Shown here: one piece after another, positions 50,068 through 53,305 of the stretch | Layout: each line of letters opens with the position of its first letter | How positions within the stretch are numbered: the first letter of the stretch is position 1 | NCBI GenBank assembly: GCA_964464385.1 | Contig: CAYXFZ010000003.1 | Location: 1 to 53,305, forward strand | DNA: 53,305 nt | Direction of reading: 5' to 3' | From: CAYXFZ01 sp964464385 | Lineage (GTDB): Bacteria; Planctomycetota; UBA1135 | Notes under the pieces: model-generated | Seen by the model: the letters and a program-made list of their open reading frames with translations, nothing else | The model's database searches: none | What the model was told of the DNA's origin: nothing | Program-made: the position numbers and the translations under genes

Positions 50068-51038
50068 GGTTGGGACTCCGTCTGGAGAGAGAGGACAAAG
50101 TGGACGAGGTCCTCAATCTCTACGGAGTCCAGCCTATTTAGGTTCGACTGCATGGGAGTGCCGGGGATCCCCAGAGCGATGCGTCGCCATACTTCTAGAG
50201 GGTCCGATCCGCCCAGGAGGGGGCCACTGAGATCTCGCGGTCGGGCCTCCTCATCCCAAAGATCCTTCAGGAGCCAGACTTCTTGCTGAGGGTCCCAGGC
50301 GGCGGGGCCCTTGCCCACGCCATTTTTCCCATGGCAACTCGAACAGGCGGCCCGAGCGCCATGAAAGAGTTGTTTGCCGCGAGCCACGGCAGCGGGGTTG
50401 GAACGGCCCAGCTGGGGAACCGGAATTGTTTTTGGGTTTGCCCAATTGGCAAGCAATCCCTCCCTGGCCGACAACGCCGCCGAAGGCAAATCCAGAGGGG
50501 GATCCAGCATTTGCTGGGCTTGGAGACCCGCGAGGGCTTGATTTCGAATCAGGAGCCATCGTGTGTATGCCGTGATGGGGTCCAGGATGGTGTCGGGGAA
50601 GGACGAAAAACCGGCCATGGAAGTTGTGGGAATTCCTTGCTGGATGGTGCGTTTCAAATCCTCTCGAGAGGGGGGCTGAACCAAGCCAGTGCTTTTATAT
50701 TTGACGAAACCTGAAAAAAAGGAGCGGGGCCGCGGCACCAATAAAGAGGCGGTTGGCGTGTCCGCCAGGCCAGAGTGGCCATGGCAATGGGCGCATTTGT
50801 TGCTCCAAATTCGGGCGCCGGCACGCAATCCTTCGGAAGATTCTAGATCACCCAGTCTGGGATTTCGCAGGGTCCCGTATGCCAAATCCAGGGCGGCGTT
50901 CAATGCCTGCATTTGGGGATTTGATTTTCTATTCGATTCATCTGAATTTGCCGCCCCCCCCCCTCCAAAGGAAAGCAACAGAGCCAAGAAGCAACCTGCA
51001 CAAACCAACGCCAAACCGAGAAGGCTACGATTCGCCAT
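50064..51038 (-). CDS. Diheme cytochrome c
   Basis: 324-aa exported protein. The N-terminal hydrophobic segment (about 6-24, with possible lipobox-like AGC near 16) is followed by two cytochrome c domains with heme sites CAHCH (82-86) and CSSCH (232-236). Likely axial methionines are TTSMAGF (near 141) and GTPMQSN. Each resembles the GTPMPAF/x-pattern of cbb3 or caa3-linked cytochromes c. It sits among oxidase assembly genes, so it may donate electrons to the caa3 enzyme or act as an alternative acceptor of ACIII. ATG 51038 overlaps the SCO/DUF420 stop by 14 nt. Confidence 0.88.
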   Translation of the reverse strand: MANRSLLGLALVCAGCFLALLLSFGGGGAANSDESNRKSNPQMQALNAALDLAYGTLRNPRLGDLESSEGLRAGARIWSNKCAHCHGHSGLADTPTASLLVPRPRSFFSGFVKYKSTGLVQPPSREDLKRTIQQGIPTTSMAGFSSFPDTILDPITAYTRWLLIRNQALAGLQAQQMLDPPLDLPSAALSAREGLLANWANPKTIPVPQLGRSNPAAVARGKQLFHGARAACSSCHGKNGVGKGPAAWDPQQEVWLLKDLWDEEARPRDLSGPLLGGSDPLEVWRRIALGIPGTPMQSNLNRLDSVEIEDLVHFVLSLQTESQP

Positions 51039-52116
51039 CGGCTTCGGCGGAGCTGGCCTGCATGGCGGCTCGAAGGCGCACATTTTCCCACGAAGGGGTC
51101 CACTGATAGAGAATCAAGAAAATCAAGACGCCGGTGACGGAAACATAGAGCCAGATGGGCAATGTTTTTTTGGCAAGACGGCGATGCTCTTCGCGGCGAT
51201 CGCGCAAACCAAGAAAGATGGTGCGCAGGGCCAAGAAGGGAACGCACGCCGCCAAAATGGTATGCGTGAGGAGGAAGGCCAGATAGGCTGGCTTCCAGGC
51301 GACCGGCCCGGCAAAGGGAACGGACATTTCCGGAGCGGTGGCGTGATGCCAGATGTAGCCCACGAGGAAGGCGACCGAGCATGCAAATGCGGAAATCATC
51401 AGGGCCTTGTGCAGAGATTCCCGCTTGCGCCGAATGGCAATCCAGCCCAGAATGAGGAGGACGAAGGCAATGCCATTCAGACAGGCGTTCTGGAGGGGAA
51501 GTCGCGGCAAACCCTCGTCGCTGAGCAAGGATTGCATGCGCAACCTCGCCAAGGCGGAATCCAGGGCCGGTGCTTCGTCCTTGTCCAGTCCGGAAAACCA
51601 GCCGCGGATCCGGCCGGTTTTGTCCACCAAGACAAACTTGGCCGAATGCGAGATGTTGCCTTCATCATCCATCTCTTCGCCGAGGGCGAGTTGGAAGGAG
51701 TTGCGGCACAAGTCCGCCAAGGCCGATCGGGAGCCTTGGGTTAGGGACCAACGTTCCAGGGGTAAACCCAGAGTGTCGGCGTACTTGCGGAGGATGGGGG
51801 GCTGGTCGTAATCCGGATCCACGGTGAAGGAAACGAAGGCCACATCCGCACCGGCTGGTGTCCGTTCGGCCAGATCCTTCATGGCCAAGGAGAGTCGCTT
51901 GCAAATCGTGGGGCAACGGGTGAAAAAGAAATCGGCGACCCACACTTTGCCGTCCAAAGAAGTGCGCGATACTTCGACCTCGTTCTGATTCTGGAAGGAA
52001 AAATCTGCAATCTGGCCATAGATGGCGAGATCTTGCGATGGAGCTTCGGCGCGTCCGCCACAGGCCCCTAGAAGGATCGACAGCCCAACAAAAACAGCGG
52101 CAAGGAAGCGCGGCAT
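51025..52116 (-). CDS. SCO1/SenC copper chaperone fused to a DUF420 membrane domain
   Basis: 363-aa protein with two modules. A lipoprotein leader (LLGAC, Cys19) is followed by a thioredoxin-fold SCO domain with CPTICKR (Cys68, Cys72) and His157 (NISHSAKF). Residues about 205-350 form a DUF420-like four-helix module (LHKALMISAFACSVAFLVGYIWHH, LLTHTILAACVPFLALRTIF, LPIWLYVSVTGVLIFLILYQ). DUF420 proteins (CtaM-like) assist heme-copper oxidase maturation, so the fusion combines copper delivery with oxidase assembly. It is the first gene of the ctaAB operon. TACAAT lies 8 nt before the ATG. Confidence 0.88.
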   Translation of the reverse strand: MPRFLAAVFVGLSILLGACGGRAEAPSQDLAIYGQIADFSFQNQNEVEVSRTSLDGKVWVADFFFTRCPTICKRLSLAMKDLAERTPAGADVAFVSFTVDPDYDQPPILRKYADTLGLPLERWSLTQGSRSALADLCRNSFQLALGEEMDDEGNISHSAKFVLVDKTGRIRGWFSGLDKDEAPALDSALARLRMQSLLSDEGLPRLPLQNACLNGIAFVLLILGWIAIRRKRESLHKALMISAFACSVAFLVGYIWHHATAPEMSVPFAGPVAWKPAYLAFLLTHTILAACVPFLALRTIFLGLRDRREEHRRLAKKTLPIWLYVSVTGVLIFLILYQWTPSWENVRLRAAMQASSAEADGES

Positions 52117-52124
52117 CGCCCCGG

Positions 52125-52130
52125 ATTGTA
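52125..52130 (-). promoter_or_regulatory. Putative -10 element TACAAT of the oxidase-assembly operon
   Basis: TACAAT followed by 8 nt and ATG 52116. No -35 box at normal spacing. Confidence 0.45.
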
Positions 52131-52156
52131 GCCCGGTCAGGGCCAGGGAGTGGTGA

Positions 52157-53305
52157 TCAGGCGGCGTTGGACAGGGCCGTATTGTTCAAGATGGCGACCA
52201 CAACACCCATCAAAGAGACCCCGGCAATGATCCCGGCAGCGGCAGGGACCAGGTAGTTGTCGGCCGATGTTTTGTCCTTACGCTTCCAAATTTCGGCAGC
52301 AACGGCGCCCAAAATCATGGAAAGGGCAAAGTTGAAGCCGAAGATCATGCCCATGCCGACACCGGTCGCCGAGGGAAGGGAAGCGCGCACATATTTTGGG
52401 GCAAGTCGCTCAATGGCGACAATGATGCAGCCCACTGCGAGGCCAGCAACAATGAGCTGGAGATGGGCGGGGTGCATATTCTCGAGGCCAAACTCAAAGA
52501 GTTCGGCGACGGCTTTCCAGCTGACGGCCGCGGGTGCTGGGAAGTCGGGCTGGAGATAGGTCCCATTCTCCAACCATTGGCCGTTGAGGGTGATGGCGTT
52601 GGGGACCAAGAGTCGGAAGCCAATGACTGTGGCAAAGGTGCCGGAAATCACGCCCATAAATTGAGCCAGGAATTGGCGGCGAGGATTGGCGCCCAAGAGG
52701 TAGCCTGATTTCAAATCAGAAAGCAGGTCGGCCGAGTTGCCCGCGGCATTGGCGGTAATGCTGGCCGTCATCAAGTTGGCCGTCGAGTTTTGCGGAATCA
52801 GCCGACCATAGGTGAGCTGCATGATCTTGCCGAGTGCCCCTGTCGGCGTGATGTCGGTTTCGCCGGTGGCGCGACAGGCCACCAAGGACAACGCGAAGGT
52901 CAAACAGACTGCCAAGACCCCAAAGTACCACGGAATTTCAAAATACACTTCGGCCAAGACGACCACCGCAGCGCCGAAAATCAAAACACCCCAAAGGAAC
53001 CAATCGATGGGCACTTCCGTGGCGGCAACTTTGGCCTCGAATTCCTGGTCCTTTTCGTTTCCTGAAGAGGCCGTTCCACCAAACCCACGAAAGGCGCGGA
53101 GAATGGTTTTCCACTGCAAGGCAAATAGCAAAAGGCTGGACGATACCAGAATGGAAACTCCAAACCAGAGGCCGGCTTCTCGCCAGACCGTACCTGGGGT
53201 GGTAATTGCGTATTTGGTTTCTCCGGAAGGGCTGACCCAAGATTCCTGCAGTCCCCATTCACCCAGACCGTAGTAAAGAATGATGCCGCCGAGCAACATG
53301 GAAAG
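52157..53305 (-). CDS. OPT-family transporter (5' partial)
   Basis: C-terminal part (more than 380 residues) of an oligopeptide-transporter superfamily protein. Diagnostic: RATGETDITPTGALGKIMQLTYG and NAAGNSADLLSDLKSGYLLGANPRRQFLAQFMGV, and near the C-terminus ATGVGMGMIFGFNFALSMILGA and LVPAAAGIIAGVSLMG. Roughly nine helices remain in the window. OPT members move peptides, glutathione or metal chelates, and the prokaryotic branch substrate is mostly unknown. The Met at 53299 is internal: coding sequence continues past the window edge. A 40 bp gap separates it from the downstream SCO/DUF420 gene. Confidence 0.88.
   Translation of the reverse strand, partial: LSMLLGGIILYYGLGEWGLQESWVSPSGETKYAITTPGTVWREAGLWFGVSILVSSSLLLFALQWKTILRAFRGFGGTASSGNEKDQEFEAKVAATEVPIDWFLWGVLIFGAAVVVLAEVYFEIPWYFGVLAVCLTFALSLVACRATGETDITPTGALGKIMQLTYGRLIPQNSTANLMTASITANAAGNSADLLSDLKSGYLLGANPRRQFLAQFMGVISGTFATVIGFRLLVPNAITLNGQWLENGTYLQPDFPAPAAVSWKAVAELFEFGLENMHPAHLQLIVAGLAVGCIIVAIERLAPKYVRASLPSATGVGMGMIFGFNFALSMILGAVAAEIWKRKDKTSADNYLVPAAAGIIAGVSLMGVVVAILNNTALSNAA

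Noticed and set aside
1..53305. tRNA, rRNA, CRISPR arrays, insertion sequences, phage genes and attachment sites
   Set aside because: I looked in all intergenic spaces. None exceeds about 206 bp, no direct-repeat array, transposase, integrase or cloverleaf-like sequence was seen, and no run of genes looks foreign in composition.

Overview
The window reads as a contig from an uncultured, GC-rich, diderm bacterium. Three 10-N assembly gaps, all inside genes, suggest a metagenome-assembled genome. My best guess is Planctomycetota or a close PVC/FCB relative. The grounds are an alternative complex III (ActA-F) joined to a caa3 oxidase, a trimeric SdhCAB with a large cytochrome b, a SCO-DUF420 fusion, a secreted FG-GAP repeat protein and Wza/Wzz/GmhA surface-polysaccharide genes. 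There is no marker gene, so the phylum is inference. I found no rRNA, tRNA, CRISPR, IS or phage genes. The DNA is densely coded, and the longest stretch without a gene is about 206 bp (34364-34569).

Layout. 1-2844: capsule/EPS export (Wzz-like and Wza-like, minus strand) and a GT4 glycosyltransferase. 2862-5838: phosphate module (Na/Pi cotransporter, PhoU-like protein, OprP-like porin). 5857-9036: a metal-chelate or cobalamin-type ABC importer on the minus strand, split by gmhA on the plus strand. 9059-12377: a beta-rich envelope protein, an SLC13/RCK transporter and a coiled-coil membrane protein. 12404-16026: pntAA-pntAB-pntB and a PlsC acyltransferase. 16120-17711: RNA methyltransferase and pseudouridine synthase. 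17688-27430: FAD oxidoreductase, malic enzyme, FG-GAP protein, CysQ-like phosphatase, aconitase and a SatD-like HTH protein. 27466-30908: small genes (Cys-rich lipoprotein, Dus, GloA, SDR, TerB-DnaJ protein, a frameshifted PDZ-like gene). 30928-52116: a respiratory supercluster. It holds sdhCAB, diverging from actA-actB-actC-actDE-actF-(small TM)-sco-coxB-coxA-coxC-coxD-coxC2, which converges on the assembly operon sco/DUF420-cytc-ctaA-ctaB. 52157-end: a partial OPT-family transporter.

The respiratory block would carry electrons from succinate through quinol, ACIII and c hemes to the CuA/c-type oxidase, with copper delivery and heme O/A synthesis encoded alongside. Aconitase, malic enzyme and transhydrogenase nearby supply carbon flux and NADPH.

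The most striking unexplained signal is regulatory. At least 15 genes have a TAnnnT hexamer ending only 5-10 nt before the start codon, with no Shine-Dalgarno. This is the pattern expected of leaderless mRNAs. Two of these promoters are overlapping bidirectional elements (9043-9052 and 29000-29009). The pattern was also used to choose starts (16120, 27430, 28992, 1747).
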